From: Betaproteobacteria bacterium
Lineage (GTDB): Bacteria; Pseudomonadota; Gammaproteobacteria; Burkholderiales; Casimicrobiaceae
Direction of reading: 5' to 3'
DNA length: 18,672 nt
NCBI GenBank assembly: GCA_025355395.1
Contig: JANXZT010000119.1
Span: 1 to 18,672 of the forward strand
Below, piece after piece: positions 5,823 through 15,155 of the stretch. The notes beneath the pieces are model-generated. The model was not told where the DNA came from and did no database searches. It saw nothing but the letters and a program-made list of their open reading frames with translations. Numbering within the stretch: the first letter of the stretch is position 1; the number at the start of each line of letters is the position of its first letter. Both the position numbers and the translations under genes were made by a program.

Positions 5823-8800
5823 TCATGCGTCGGCGGGAACGATGGGTTCGCGGCCGGCATTGCCGCAGTACAGCGACGCCGGCACCAGCAGGGCCACTGG
5901 AAAGTGGGTGAGCGCGGTCGCGACCGCGAGCCGTCCATCGGTGATATCGATGGTTCGGCCGGTGAGTTCATCCCGATAGGCGCCATCGGCCACGATGTTG
6001 CGCGTATCGAGCGCGGTGTCCTCCCAAACCGCGTGGCCGACCGGCAGCGCGCCCGCGGCTTGGCCGAGGGAAGCGAAAAGCCGGCCGCAAATGACGATAC
6101 AGCACGCGTCTTCCAGCTTGCGCGAGAAGGCCACCACATGTTTGGCGCGCGATCCTTGCACCGGCAACGCCGCATAGCCGCCATCGCGGAAGAGGGCCGG
6201 GTAGTTTGCGCGCAGCATGAGGGAGCGCCACACCATCCATAGCTTGGCCTCGCCATTCTCGTGATGGTCGAGCAGCGCACGAACGCGATCGGGCAGCACT
6301 GCGGCGGATTCGTGGCTCATCGCCTGCAGCAACGACAGCCGCTCGCGCCGCAGCGGGTAATCCACGGGACGCCGGTTGTCCGGATCGACAAGGCTGAAAT
6401 CGAGCATTTCGTTGCCCTGATAGATGTCGGGCACGCCGGGTGAGGTCAGCTTGAGCGCGGCGATTGCAATGCTATTGAGTGCGCCGAACCAGGAGAAGAA
6501 CACGCCTTGGGCGCGCAGACCTTCCAGGAACAGGTTGCCCTCGGCGGGCGAAAGCAGCCCATCGACAAACGCCCCGAGCGCCGACTCGTAGTCGTTGTTC
6601 ACGTTGATCCAGCTCGTGCTGACCTTCGCTTCACGGGCGGCCTTGATGGCATAAGTCTTGATGCGCTGGCGATAGATGGCCAGCGCGCCGGCGTCGAACT
6701 CGCCTGCCGGCAGAGTGCCGAGTAATGTTTGATAGAGGAGGTACTCGTCGTTGCGGCTAGGCGCTGGCCGGCTCTCCTGGGTGCGCTTCTTGCTCCGGTT
6801 AAGGCGGCTCCACCGTCGCACGAGGAGGCGCCAGGCACCGGGCATTTCCGAGATGAGATCGATCCGTGCCCGCACGTCTTCCGAGCGTTTGTTGTCGTGG
6901 GTCGAGCTGGCGATGAGGGTGTGCGGCCAGTGCGCGGCGCGCTCGCTGTTGGACGTATGGAACGCACTAAGGGTGGTGCCGAAGTGGTCGGGGTCGCCGC
7001 CGACTTCGTTCAGTGAGACGAGCCGGTTGAAGCGGTAGAGCGCGGTGTCCTCGACGCCCTTTGCGGTCACCGGCGCCGTGAACTGCTGGAAGCGCATGGC
7101 AAAGGCGCGATAGGCGCCGCGCAGGGCATCGCCCGCATGCTCCGGCGCACGCATCAGCAAGACGCCCCGAACGAACTCGAACACGCTGACATCGGCGGCG
7201 CGGCTGTGTTTTTTTGCCCGCGCGACCGCCCATTCGATGTGCCGGCGGTCATGGGGGGCCACGCGCTCGCTCACATAAGTGCGGTATACCGGAAACGCGG
7301 CCGTTACCTCGATCAATGCCTGGCGCAGCACGTTAAACGTGAAATCCCGCGTGTGCCGCTGCGCTCTCGCAATCTGCCGCAACCGTTGTGTCAGCACGGT
7401 CAACTCCGCGGCGAGCGTGCCTTGCATCACTGCCCGCTTGCCGGCGATGACGGCGGTGTCGAAGTCGACCGCTTCTTCGCGGACGAACGCGCGCCAGGCG
7501 CGGTCGACCCGGGTTTTCGCATGGGTGTCCACGAACAGGCCGTTCACGATATTGGCGAAACGATAGCCAGTGGTGCCATGAATCGCCCAGCGCGAAGGCA
7601 GCTCTTCGTGGGAGGCGAGGATCTTTTCCACCACCACATAAAGCGGCTTGTCGCGTGCGGCGTCGGCAGGCGAGCGCCCCGTTGCCTGCGCGTAATGCTG
7701 TTGCAGGCGCTCGAAGTAGTGCGCGGGATCGTAAAGACCGTCCGGATGATCGATACGCAGGCCCGCGACCTTTCCGGAAATTGCGAGCCCGAGCACGAAC
7801 TGATGCGTGGCCTCGAAGACAGCATCGTTTTCGATGCGCAATGCCGCGAGGTCGTTGATGTCAAAAAAGCGGCGATAGTTGATCTCGTCGGAGGCCACCC
7901 GCCAGAACGACACGCGGAATGCCTGGGCCTCGAGCAATTCGTGAAGTGCACCGAGGGTGGCGCCTTCCCCAGGAGTGCCGTTCCATTCGCCGATCGCCAC
8001 GTCGATACCGGCGCGCAGGCCGTCGTTTTCAGCGCAAAGCCGTGCCAGTTGCGCCTTGAGCGCTTCCTTGGCTTCATGGCGTGCCTGCATTCGTTGGGCT
8101 GCAGTCGCGTGGCGCGGCGGGAGGCTCCCGAGGCCGTTAATGAGCGCCGTAAACTGTCTCGCTGCAGAGGGCGCCATCGCACCCGCCACCCGCCGGGCGC
8201 GCTCGAGCAACGGCCGGTAGCTGCGCGGGTCGAGCGGCAGGCGATGGGCGTGGTAGCGCACCGAGAACGCGCCATTGGCGGGCTCGAATCCGAGTCGCAA
8301 CTCACCACGCTCCAGCACATTTCCGTAGTGGTCGCCCAAAATGGGAATCAAGAGCCGGGCTCCGGCATCGGGGTCGCGCGGTGTCCAGTCAATGTCGAAA
8401 TAATCGGCGTAGATCGAGGCCGGACCATTCTCGAGCACATCCATCCACCACGCGTTGTCGCTGCCCATGACCCCCATGTGGTTGGGGACCAAATCGAGGA
8501 GATGGGCCATGCCGTGCTTTTCGAGTGTCGCCACAAAGGCGTCGAGATCCGTCGTGTCCCCGATTTCCGGATTGAGCGCCGCGTGATCGACGATGTCGTA
8601 GCCGTGGCGGCTGCCCGGCCGAGCTCGCAAATAGGGCGAGCAATAGACATGGCTGATTCCCAGCGCCGCCAGATACGGCACCAACGCCGTCGCATCGCGC
8701 AGCGTGAACTCGCGATGCAGTTGCAGCCGGTAGGTGGCGCGCGGCACGCGGGCTGCGGCATGACTGCGGGCTGCGGCACCGGCTAAGGGCAGCCTCCGGA

Positions 8801-10982
8801 TCCGGCGCAAGCTGCGCGTCAACCCTTCGAAGTGGGCATCGTCCGTCCACCGCTCGAGTGGTAAGGGCAGCTTGCCGCGCCAGTTGGGATAGCTGTCGGT
8901 GGTGCCGGGCAGATTGAGCTGATCGCGGACGCCGACGACGTCTTCGAGTTGCACGACCATGACCTGGGCGGGAGTCATCGCCAGAAACTGCTGCAGGCGA
9001 CGCGCGAGATCAATGCTCGATGCGTCGGGCACCGGCGCGCCGGGATGCCAGTCCGGCGCGCCAACGCCGGCCTCCTTCAATGCGCGCAGCAGTCGCTCGC
9101 GATCATGCGCCCGATCGGCGTATTCTCGCGACGCGGCAGCGGGGTCGGCAAAGAGTCCACGTGCCTCGCGCGCTTCGATGTCGCGGCCTTGCCACCATCC
9201 TGCGATCGTCGGCAGATCGTGGGTGCTCGCAGCGACGAGGGCCTGCGCCGGATACCGGTCCGGCGCCAAAAAATCACCGTGCGCGTCACGCTCGAACCAT
9301 AGCAGGCGATACGACAGCACATTGCCATTGCGTAGCGCGCTGCGCACCTCATCGGGCACCGTGCCGAGATCCTCGCCGATCACGAGGCAGCGCTGTCGCT
9401 GGCTTTCGAGGGCGAGTATGGCCATCAGATCCGCAAGCGGGTAGCGCACGTACGCGCCCTCTGCAGCGCTGGCACCTTCGGGTATCCAGTACAGCCGCGC
9501 GAGCCCCATCGCATGATCGATGCGGATCGCGCCGGCGTGGCGCATGTTGGCCCGCAGCATGGCGATGAAGGGTGCATACGCAGCGCTTCGCAATGCGTGC
9601 GGAATAGGTGGCGGCAATCCCCAGTTCTGTCCCTTCGGACTAAAGGCATCCGGCGGCGCGCCCACGCTTGCCGAAGATGCGTAAAGTGTCTGGTTCGACC
9701 ACGCTTCGGCGCCACCGCGATCGACCGAAACGGCGAGGTCGCGATAAAGCCCGACCTCCATCCCCAACTCGCGCGCGCGCTCGGCCACGTCATGCAGTTG
9801 CAGGTCGGCTTGCCATTGCAGATAGAGCGCATCGTCGAGCGCGTCGCGATGCCTGGCGATGAAATCCTGTACCGCGGGGCCGTTCACATCCCGGTACTCG
9901 TCGGGCCACGCCGGCCACCCCCATACACCGGCATCGACGGCGTGAAGATTTGCCTGCAGGACCTCGAAGGTGGCGAGCTGCTCCAATGCCTGGCCCCCCT
10001 GGAGCACGAATGCGCGAAAGGCGTCGGCGCGCGGCGTGCCGCGGCGCAAATGGTGTGCTCGGAAGTGTGCGCACAGGAGTCGCAACGCTTCGGTTTTGGC
10101 CGAGGCTACGCCCGCGTAATCGACCTCTTCCCTCGCCCGCAACCGTTCGAGCCGCGCCTGGAATGCATCGGTCGCGACCCGATGGCGTGCCCCTTCGCAA
10201 TCGGCAAAATCGGCAATGGCCTCGATGTTCAGATAGATCGGATTGAGATGGAGCCGGCTCGACGGGCTGTAGGGGCTCGCGCGTGCGGGATCGTGGCTGA
10301 AAAGTGCATGCAGCGGATTGACACCCACCACGCCGGCGCCCTGCGCCCCCCATTGCTCGACGATCGCGGCGAGATCGAGGAAGTCGCCGATGCCCCAGTT
10401 GCGCATCGAGCACACGCCGTAGAGCTGCACCGCGGGACCAAAAATGCGGCCACCGGCAGCGAGCGAAGATGGCTGGTAGCACGCGGCGGGTGCGACGATG
10501 AGGAGGCAATCCGCGAGCGGCACCTCGCCATCGAGCAACGCCAAACGGTGATATCCGTCGGGCAGCGCATGGTCGAACGCCAGACGATACGCAACGTAAT
10601 GCCTGTCACCGTTCGAAGCGTGCTCGGACACATCGAGGGAATCGAGATCGATCGCGCCCTCGTGCTGCGCGCCGGTTTCTTCCTGGATGTGAAAGCGCAG
10701 CTCGGGATTGCGGTGGTGGCCGGACCACTGCAGGCGCACTTCGCGTGGCACACCGGGTCGCCAAATCGCAACCGGCGGCAGAATCTCGGCCTGGCGTTGC
10801 GACTGGACCTTCGCGTGCGCTGTTTGCTGGGCCGCAGTGTCGTCGGCGGCAACCCCCATTGCGCGCAACAATGCCCGCAACGTCGGCGCCGATGCGCGTT
10901 GGGTGTGCCCCCAGATGTCGACGAACTCGGGGGCGATGCCGACCTCCTCGGCAAGGCGGGCTAAGGTGCTGCTCACAATCAT
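5823..10982 (-). CDS. malQ-treY: Fused 4-alpha-glucanotransferase (GH77) and maltooligosyltrehalose synthase (GH13)
   Basis: This is one 1719-residue cytoplasmic protein with two enzymes. Residues 1 to about 715 are MalQ (amylomaltase), which rearranges maltodextrin chain lengths. They include ASPYSPSSRLHLNPIYLN at 235-252, the nucleophile D489 in RIDHAMGL, acid/base E537 in VIGEDLGTVP, D589 in ASTHDLPT, and the family's closing LPGTTDSYPNWRGKLPLPLE at 691-710. After a short Ala/Arg-rich linker, residues about 747-1719 are TreY, which turns the reducing-end glucose of a maltodextrin into a trehalosyl unit. They begin PRATYRLQLHREFTLRDA and carry LVPNHMG at 831-837, D1078 in GLRIDHPDGLYDP, E1119 in VVEKILA, D1363 in SSTHDNKRSEDVRARI and SPGVPDIYQGNE at 1514-1524. 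Both active sites are intact. The ATG lies 3 bases after the treZ stop with no clear ribosome-binding site, so translation is probably coupled. The same domain order is known in other proteobacteria. Confidence 0.95.
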   Translation of the reverse strand: MIVSSTLARLAEEVGIAPEFVDIWGHTQRASAPTLRALLRAMGVAADDTAAQQTAHAKVQSQRQAEILPPVAIWRPGVPREVRLQWSGHHRNPELRFHIQEETGAQHEGAIDLDSLDVSEHASNGDRHYVAYRLAFDHALPDGYHRLALLDGEVPLADCLLIVAPAACYQPSSLAAGGRIFGPAVQLYGVCSMRNWGIGDFLDLAAIVEQWGAQGAGVVGVNPLHALFSHDPARASPYSPSSRLHLNPIYLNIEAIADFADCEGARHRVATDAFQARLERLRAREEVDYAGVASAKTEALRLLCAHFRAHHLRRGTPRADAFRAFVLQGGQALEQLATFEVLQANLHAVDAGVWGWPAWPDEYRDVNGPAVQDFIARHRDALDDALYLQWQADLQLHDVAERARELGMEVGLYRDLAVSVDRGGAEAWSNQTLYASSASVGAPPDAFSPKGQNWGLPPPIPHALRSAAYAPFIAMLRANMRHAGAIRIDHAMGLARLYWIPEGASAAEGAYVRYPLADLMAILALESQRQRCLVIGEDLGTVPDEVRSALRNGNVLSYRLLWFERDAHGDFLAPDRYPAQALVAASTHDLPTIAGWWQGRDIEAREARGLFADPAAASREYADRAHDRERLLRALKEAGVGAPDWHPGAPVPDASSIDLARRLQQFLAMTPAQVMVVQLEDVVGVRDQLNLPGTTDSYPNWRGKLPLPLERWTDDAHFEGLTRSLRRIRRLPLAGAAARSHAAARVPRATYRLQLHREFTLRDATALVPYLAALGISHVYCSPYLRARPGSRHGYDIVDHAALNPEIGDTTDLDAFVATLEKHGMAHLLDLVPNHMGVMGSDNAWWMDVLENGPASIYADYFDIDWTPRDPDAGARLLIPILGDHYGNVLERGELRLGFEPANGAFSVRYHAHRLPLDPRSYRPLLERARRVAGAMAPSAARQFTALINGLGSLPPRHATAAQRMQARHEAKEALKAQLARLCAENDGLRAGIDVAIGEWNGTPGEGATLGALHELLEAQAFRVSFWRVASDEINYRRFFDINDLAALRIENDAVFEATHQFVLGLAISGKVAGLRIDHPDGLYDPAHYFERLQQHYAQATGRSPADAARDKPLYVVVEKILASHEELPSRWAIHGTTGYRFANIVNGLFVDTHAKTRVDRAWRAFVREEAVDFDTAVIAGKRAVMQGTLAAELTVLTQRLRQIARAQRHTRDFTFNVLRQALIEVTAAFPVYRTYVSERVAPHDRRHIEWAVARAKKHSRAADVSVFEFVRGVLLMRAPEHAGDALRGAYRAFAMRFQQFTAPVTAKGVEDTALYRFNRLVSLNEVGGDPDHFGTTLSAFHTSNSERAAHWPHTLIASSTHDNKRSEDVRARIDLISEMPGAWRLLVRRWSRLNRSKKRTQESRPAPSRNDEYLLYQTLLGTLPAGEFDAGALAIYRQRIKTYAIKAAREAKVSTSWINVNNDYESALGAFVDGLLSPAEGNLFLEGLRAQGVFFSWFGALNSIAIAALKLTSPGVPDIYQGNEMLDFSLVDPDNRRPVDYPLRRERLSLLQAMSHESAAVLPDRVRALLDHHENGEAKLWMVWRSLMLRANYPALFRDGGYAALPVQGSRAKHVVAFSRKLEDACCIVICGRLFASLGQAAGALPVGHAVWEDTALDTRNIVADGAYRDELTGRTIDITDGRLAVATALTHFPVALLVPASLYCGNAGREPIVPADA

Positions 10983-10985
10983 GCT

Positions 10986-12833
10986 TTAAGCCGACGCCAA
11001 TCGTATGCCAGCCGGTGCCAGTGTCACGCGCACACCCCAGGGCGGCAGCCGCTCGCTCACGGGTTCGCAATCGATGCAGGCAAACACGATCTGATCCGGC
11101 GGTGCGTCATCCACGTCGGCGGCATCGGCTGAGAAATTGGCCCGCAGGGTCCATTGCGCGCTGTCGCCGAGCGTCCAATCCACCGCCAGAACCGCCTTGC
11201 CGATAACCCGGTGCCGTCCGGTGCCGCCCTGCATCGCGGCAAGCCGCGGCATCAGGTGCTCGCGCCTGACATCGAGGCAGCGGCGGTAGAAATCAAGCCA
11301 TGCGCGATGGTCCGCTTGCCCGATCTCGTCCCAGTTGAGGTGGCTTGCCGCGAACGTGCTGGCAGCATTGGGATCAGGAATGCGCTCCCGCAGCGCGGGA
11401 TCGGCGAATCGAGCGAAGCGGGCGAAGGCCTCGCGCCGCCCGTGCGTCACTGCCGCCGCAAGCTCGGGTCCGAAGTTACAGAAGAAAAGGAATGGCGTCG
11501 AGGCAGCGAACTCCTCCCCCATGAACAAGAGCGGCGGTGAAGGGGCCAGGAGCACGCAGGCGACCGCCGCGCGCACGGCATCCGCTGGCGCGATGGCGGT
11601 GATCCGCTCGCCAAAGGCGCGGTTGCCGACCTGATCGTGGTTCTGCAAAAAATTGATAAAGGCGAGTGGCGTCAGGTGCGCGCTCGGCGCTCCCCGGTAA
11701 TGGTTCCGGAAGCCCGACCAGTCACGCTGCTGGATAAACCCTTCGGCGAGCCCGCGACCCAGGTGCGCCAACGGCTGATCGGCGTAGTCGGCGTAGTAAC
11801 CATCGGCTTCGCCCGTGATGAGCGCATGCAAGGCGTGGTGAACATCGTCGTTCCATTGAGCGCTCGCAGCTTGCGGTCGCAACGCGGCATCGCGCTCGAG
11901 GTGCCGCGTATCGTTGCGGTCGTTCTCGACGACGAGATGCACGTTCCGTTCGGGAGGCATTTGCCGGCGAACGGTCTCGGTCAGCTCGGTGAGGATGTTC
12001 GGCCTCGAATCATCCGCGATGGCGTCCACGGCATCGAGCCGCAGCCCGTCAGCGTGAAACTCCACCAGCCAGTAAAGGGCGTTGTGAATGAAAAAATCGC
12101 GCACCGTGCGGCTGTGCGGACCGTCGAAATTGATCGCGGCGCCCCATGGCGTGTCGTGCGCCGCATTGAAGAAGGCTGGTGCGTAGGCATGAAGGTAATT
12201 CCCGTCCGGTCCGAAGTGGTTATAGACCACATCCAACAACACCATGAGCCCGCGCGCATGCGCGCCATCAACAAGACGCTTGAGATCGTCCGGCGTGCCG
12301 TAGGTTGCGTCCGGGGCGAAGGGCAGCACGCCGTCGTAGCCCCAGTTGCGCATTCCCGGGAAAGCGGCGACGGGCATGAGCTCCATGGCGGTGATTCCCA
12401 GATCCACCAGGTAATCGAGATGCGCAATGACGCCCGCGAAGGTGCCTTCGCGTGTGAATGATCCGACGTGAAGCTCATAAATCACGGCGTGTGCCCAGGG
12501 ACGCCCGCGCCAGTCGCCGTCCTGCCATTCGTACGCGTGTGGATCGATCACCATGCTCGGCCCATGTACGTCGTCCGGATTGGCCCGCGATGCGGGGTCG
12601 GGCACCACCACCTTGCCGTCGATCCGAAAGGCGTAGCGCGTTCCCGCGGGCGCGACGGCCGTGGAGGCTTCGAACCAACCATCACCGCCGGCCGCCATGG
12701 GCATGCTACGCGTTGCGAATGATCCGCCGAGCTCGAGCCCAACGTCTCTTGCCCCGGGCGCCCACAGCCGGAAGCGCGTCACGCCGTCATCGGCGACCTG
12801 CGCTCCGAACGGCATCCGATGGTGGCGTTTCAT
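10986..12833 (-). CDS. treZ: Malto-oligosyltrehalose trehalohydrolase (GH13)
   Basis: This enzyme releases free trehalose from the maltooligosyltrehalose made by TreY. It has 615 residues from the ATG at 12833, normal for the family. An N-terminal carbohydrate-binding domain (FRLWAPGARDVGLEL at 21-35) leads into the GH13 barrel: YELHVGSFTREGTF at 119-132, MRNWGYDGVLPFAPDATYG at 161-179, DVVYNHFGPDGNYL at 201-214, nucleophile D267 in LRLDAVDAI, acid/base E303 in VVENDRND, and D400 in FLQNHDQVGNR. FMGEEFAASTPFLFFCNF follows later and is also typical. The frame extends further upstream, but that part overlaps glgX and is not protein-like, so I start at MKRHHRMPFGAQ. The start is 13 bases after the glgX stop, and the partner TreY is the next gene. 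Confidence 0.95.
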   Translation of the reverse strand: MKRHHRMPFGAQVADDGVTRFRLWAPGARDVGLELGGSFATRSMPMAAGGDGWFEASTAVAPAGTRYAFRIDGKVVVPDPASRANPDDVHGPSMVIDPHAYEWQDGDWRGRPWAHAVIYELHVGSFTREGTFAGVIAHLDYLVDLGITAMELMPVAAFPGMRNWGYDGVLPFAPDATYGTPDDLKRLVDGAHARGLMVLLDVVYNHFGPDGNYLHAYAPAFFNAAHDTPWGAAINFDGPHSRTVRDFFIHNALYWLVEFHADGLRLDAVDAIADDSRPNILTELTETVRRQMPPERNVHLVVENDRNDTRHLERDAALRPQAASAQWNDDVHHALHALITGEADGYYADYADQPLAHLGRGLAEGFIQQRDWSGFRNHYRGAPSAHLTPLAFINFLQNHDQVGNRAFGERITAIAPADAVRAAVACVLLAPSPPLLFMGEEFAASTPFLFFCNFGPELAAAVTHGRREAFARFARFADPALRERIPDPNAASTFAASHLNWDEIGQADHRAWLDFYRRCLDVRREHLMPRLAAMQGGTGRHRVIGKAVLAVDWTLGDSAQWTLRANFSADAADVDDAPPDQIVFACIDCEPVSERLPPWGVRVTLAPAGIRLASA

Positions 12834-12846
12834 GCTGTACCCGGAA

Positions 12847-14970
12847 TTAGCCCTTGAGGTGAAGCAAGAGCGCCAGCGCGCGGCCCTGCAATGGATACAT
12901 ACCGCCCGGCTGGAACGCTGCGGCCGCCGCGATCCCGGTTCGCTCCACGGTATCGACGAGGGGTCGCCAGCGGCCCGTGCCAAAAGCAGGCAGCACGAAC
13001 GGCACCGGCTCGTGGTGTGCGTTGAACAGCAACAGGAAGCCGTCATCGGTCACCGGGCGGCCGCGGGCATCCATCTCATCCAGCGCTTGGCCTTCGAGAT
13101 AGACGCCAAGACACCGCGCGAAATCCTGTGCCCATTCCTGATCGGTCATTTCCGCGCCGTCGGGCTTGAGCCACACGATGTCCTTGACGCCGCTGCCATG
13201 CAGCGGGCGCCCCTCGAAAAAGCGCCGCCGATGGAAGACTGGATGGGCCGCGCGCAACGCGATCATTTGCTGCACGAAGGCAAGTAGCGTCCGGTCGTCC
13301 TCGCTCACGTTCCAGTCGACCCAGCTCAACGCGTTGTCCTGGCAATAGGCGTTGTTGTTGCCGCCCTGCGAGCGCCCCATCTCGTCGCCCGCGACGAGCA
13401 TCGGGACGCCCTGCGACAGCAACAACGTGGCGAGAAGGTTGCGCTTGCGCTGTCCGCGCAAGGCCTTTATGGCGGGGTCTTCGGTCGGCCCTTCCACGTC
13501 ACTATTCCAGGAGAGATTGTTGTCGCTGCCGTCGCGGTTGCTTTCGCCGTTCGCCTCGTTGTGCTTGTCGTTGTAGGAGACGAGATCGTGCAGCGTAAAG
13601 CCGTCGTGCGCGGTGACGAAGTTGATGCTCGCATGGGGCAGCCGGCCATTGTGGCCGTAGAGGTCGGAGGAGCCGGTCAGACGCTGCGCGAACTCGCCGA
13701 TCAGGCCGCCATCACCTTTCCAGTACGCGCGCATCGTGTCGCGATACTTGTCGTTCCATTCCGCCCAGCCGGGCGGAAAATTGCCGACCTGGTAGCCGCC
13801 TTCGCCGATGTCCCATGGCTCGGCGATGAGCTTGACCCGGTTCAGCACCGGGTCCTGGCGGAGAATATCGAAAAAGGAGCTGAGCCGATTCACCTCGTGC
13901 AACTCGCGCGCGAGCGACGAGGCAAGATCGAACCGGAATCCGTCGACGTGCATTTCGCTCACCCAGTAGCGCAGGGAATCCATCAGCATCTGCAGGACGC
14001 GCGGATGCTGCATGTTGAGCGTGTTGCCGCATCCGGTGTAGTCGACGTAGTGGCGCGGGTTGTCGCCCTGCAGCCGGTAGTACGCAGCATTGTCGATGCC
14101 GCGAAAGCACAGCGTCGGGCCGAGGTGATTGCCTTCGGCGGTGTGATTGTAGACGACGTCGATGATGACTTCGAGTCCGGCCGAGTGAAGCGTCTTGACC
14201 ATCATCTTGAACTCGTTCACCTTGCCCGAAGCCGAGTAGCGCGGCTCCGGTGCAAAGAATCCGATGGTGTCGTAGCCCCAGTAGTTGCGCAGACCCTGCT
14301 CGATCAGCCGCCGGTCATCGATAAAGGCATGCACCGGCAGGAATTCCACCGTGGTTACGCCAAGGCGCTTCAGGTAGTCGATGACAGGGGCCGTGGCAAA
14401 CCCTGCGTAGGTCCCGCGCAATCCCGGCGGAACGGCAGCGTGTTGCATCGTGAAGCCACGAACATGGACCTCGTAGATCACCATGTCATGCCACGGCACG
14501 CGCGGCGGGCGATCGTCCCCCCACGTGAACGCCGGGTCGATCACCTTGCATTTCGGCATGCCGCGGGCATTGTCCCGGCGGTCCATCGCGAGATCTTCGC
14601 GACGATGCCCCAGCGTGTAGCCGAACATCGCATCGCTCCATTTCACCTGGCCCACGATGTTGCGTGCGTACGGGTCGAGAAGAAGCTTGTGCGGATTGAA
14701 GCGATGTCCTTGCTGCGGGGCGTAACGCCCATGCACCCGGTAGCCATAGAGGAGCCCCGGCCTGGCTTCGGGCAGGTAGCAGTGCCACACCTGGTCGGTG
14801 CGTTCGGATACCTGGATGCGTTGCAGCTCGCGGCGACCGGTGCGATCGAAAATGCAAAGCTCGACGCCTTCCGCGTGCTCGGAAAAAAGCGCGAAATTCA
14901 CCCCCTCGCCATCCCAGATCGCGCCGTGGGGTTCGGGTGTGCCGGGCCAGACGGCGGTGATCGGGGGCAT
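12847..14970 (-). CDS. glgX: Glycogen debranching enzyme GlgX (isoamylase type, GH13)
   Basis: This enzyme hydrolyses alpha-1,6 branches in glycogen or limit dextrins, supplying linear chains to MalQ and TreY. It has 707 residues from the ATG at 14970. It has an N-terminal CBM48-like domain (GAIWDGEGVNFALFSEHAEG), YEVHVRGFTMQH at about 166-177, NYWGYDTIGFFAPEPRYS at 229-246, VIIDVVYNHTAEGNHLGPTL at about 268-287, nucleophile D348 in GFRFDLASSL, acid/base E384 in LIAEPWDIG, D456 in TAHDGFTLHDLVSYNDKHNE, and GNNNAYCQDNALSW near the C-terminus. A TTG three codons earlier is also open. Upstream of the ATG there is no GGAG-like ribosome-binding site; instead a 7-base tandem repeat (TGACTCC on this strand) runs to within one base of the start. 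In trehalose operons this enzyme is often named TreX. Confidence 0.95.
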   Translation of the reverse strand: MPPITAVWPGTPEPHGAIWDGEGVNFALFSEHAEGVELCIFDRTGRRELQRIQVSERTDQVWHCYLPEARPGLLYGYRVHGRYAPQQGHRFNPHKLLLDPYARNIVGQVKWSDAMFGYTLGHRREDLAMDRRDNARGMPKCKVIDPAFTWGDDRPPRVPWHDMVIYEVHVRGFTMQHAAVPPGLRGTYAGFATAPVIDYLKRLGVTTVEFLPVHAFIDDRRLIEQGLRNYWGYDTIGFFAPEPRYSASGKVNEFKMMVKTLHSAGLEVIIDVVYNHTAEGNHLGPTLCFRGIDNAAYYRLQGDNPRHYVDYTGCGNTLNMQHPRVLQMLMDSLRYWVSEMHVDGFRFDLASSLARELHEVNRLSSFFDILRQDPVLNRVKLIAEPWDIGEGGYQVGNFPPGWAEWNDKYRDTMRAYWKGDGGLIGEFAQRLTGSSDLYGHNGRLPHASINFVTAHDGFTLHDLVSYNDKHNEANGESNRDGSDNNLSWNSDVEGPTEDPAIKALRGQRKRNLLATLLLSQGVPMLVAGDEMGRSQGGNNNAYCQDNALSWVDWNVSEDDRTLLAFVQQMIALRAAHPVFHRRRFFEGRPLHGSGVKDIVWLKPDGAEMTDQEWAQDFARCLGVYLEGQALDEMDARGRPVTDDGFLLLFNAHHEPVPFVLPAFGTGRWRPLVDTVERTGIAAAAAFQPGGMYPLQGRALALLLHLKG

Positions 14971-14972
14971 TG

Positions 14973-15044
<72 letters not shown>

Positions 15045-15046
15045 AT

Positions 15047-15142
15047 CGTCATCCCCGCGAACGCGGGGATCCATTTTGATCTTGGAAGTGAGCCCATTTT
15101 GAAGCTGCGAAAAATGGATTCCCGCGTTCGCGGGAATGACGG
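15047..15142. repeat. Inverted REP pair, copy 2
   Basis: The left arm 15047-15077 (CGTCATCCCCGCGAACGCGG, then GGATCCATTTT) and the right arm 15110-15142 (AAAAATGGATTCCCGCGTTC, then GCGGGAATGACGG) are inverted copies across a 32-base middle. Each arm is itself a hairpin. The architecture matches 5598-5708, including the CCATTTT/AAAATGG shoulders. It sits between the channel gene stop (15156) and the glgX leader, so it could attenuate or stabilise a transcript crossing from one to the other. Confidence 0.82.
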
Positions 15143-15155
15143 AATTGCCGCGTGG

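Noticed and set aside
12834..13046. Upstream extension of the treZ frame to 13046
   Set aside because: It overlaps the conserved end of glgX, its translation is Ser/Arg/Cys-rich and unlike TreZ, and the family N-terminus begins at the ATG at 12833.
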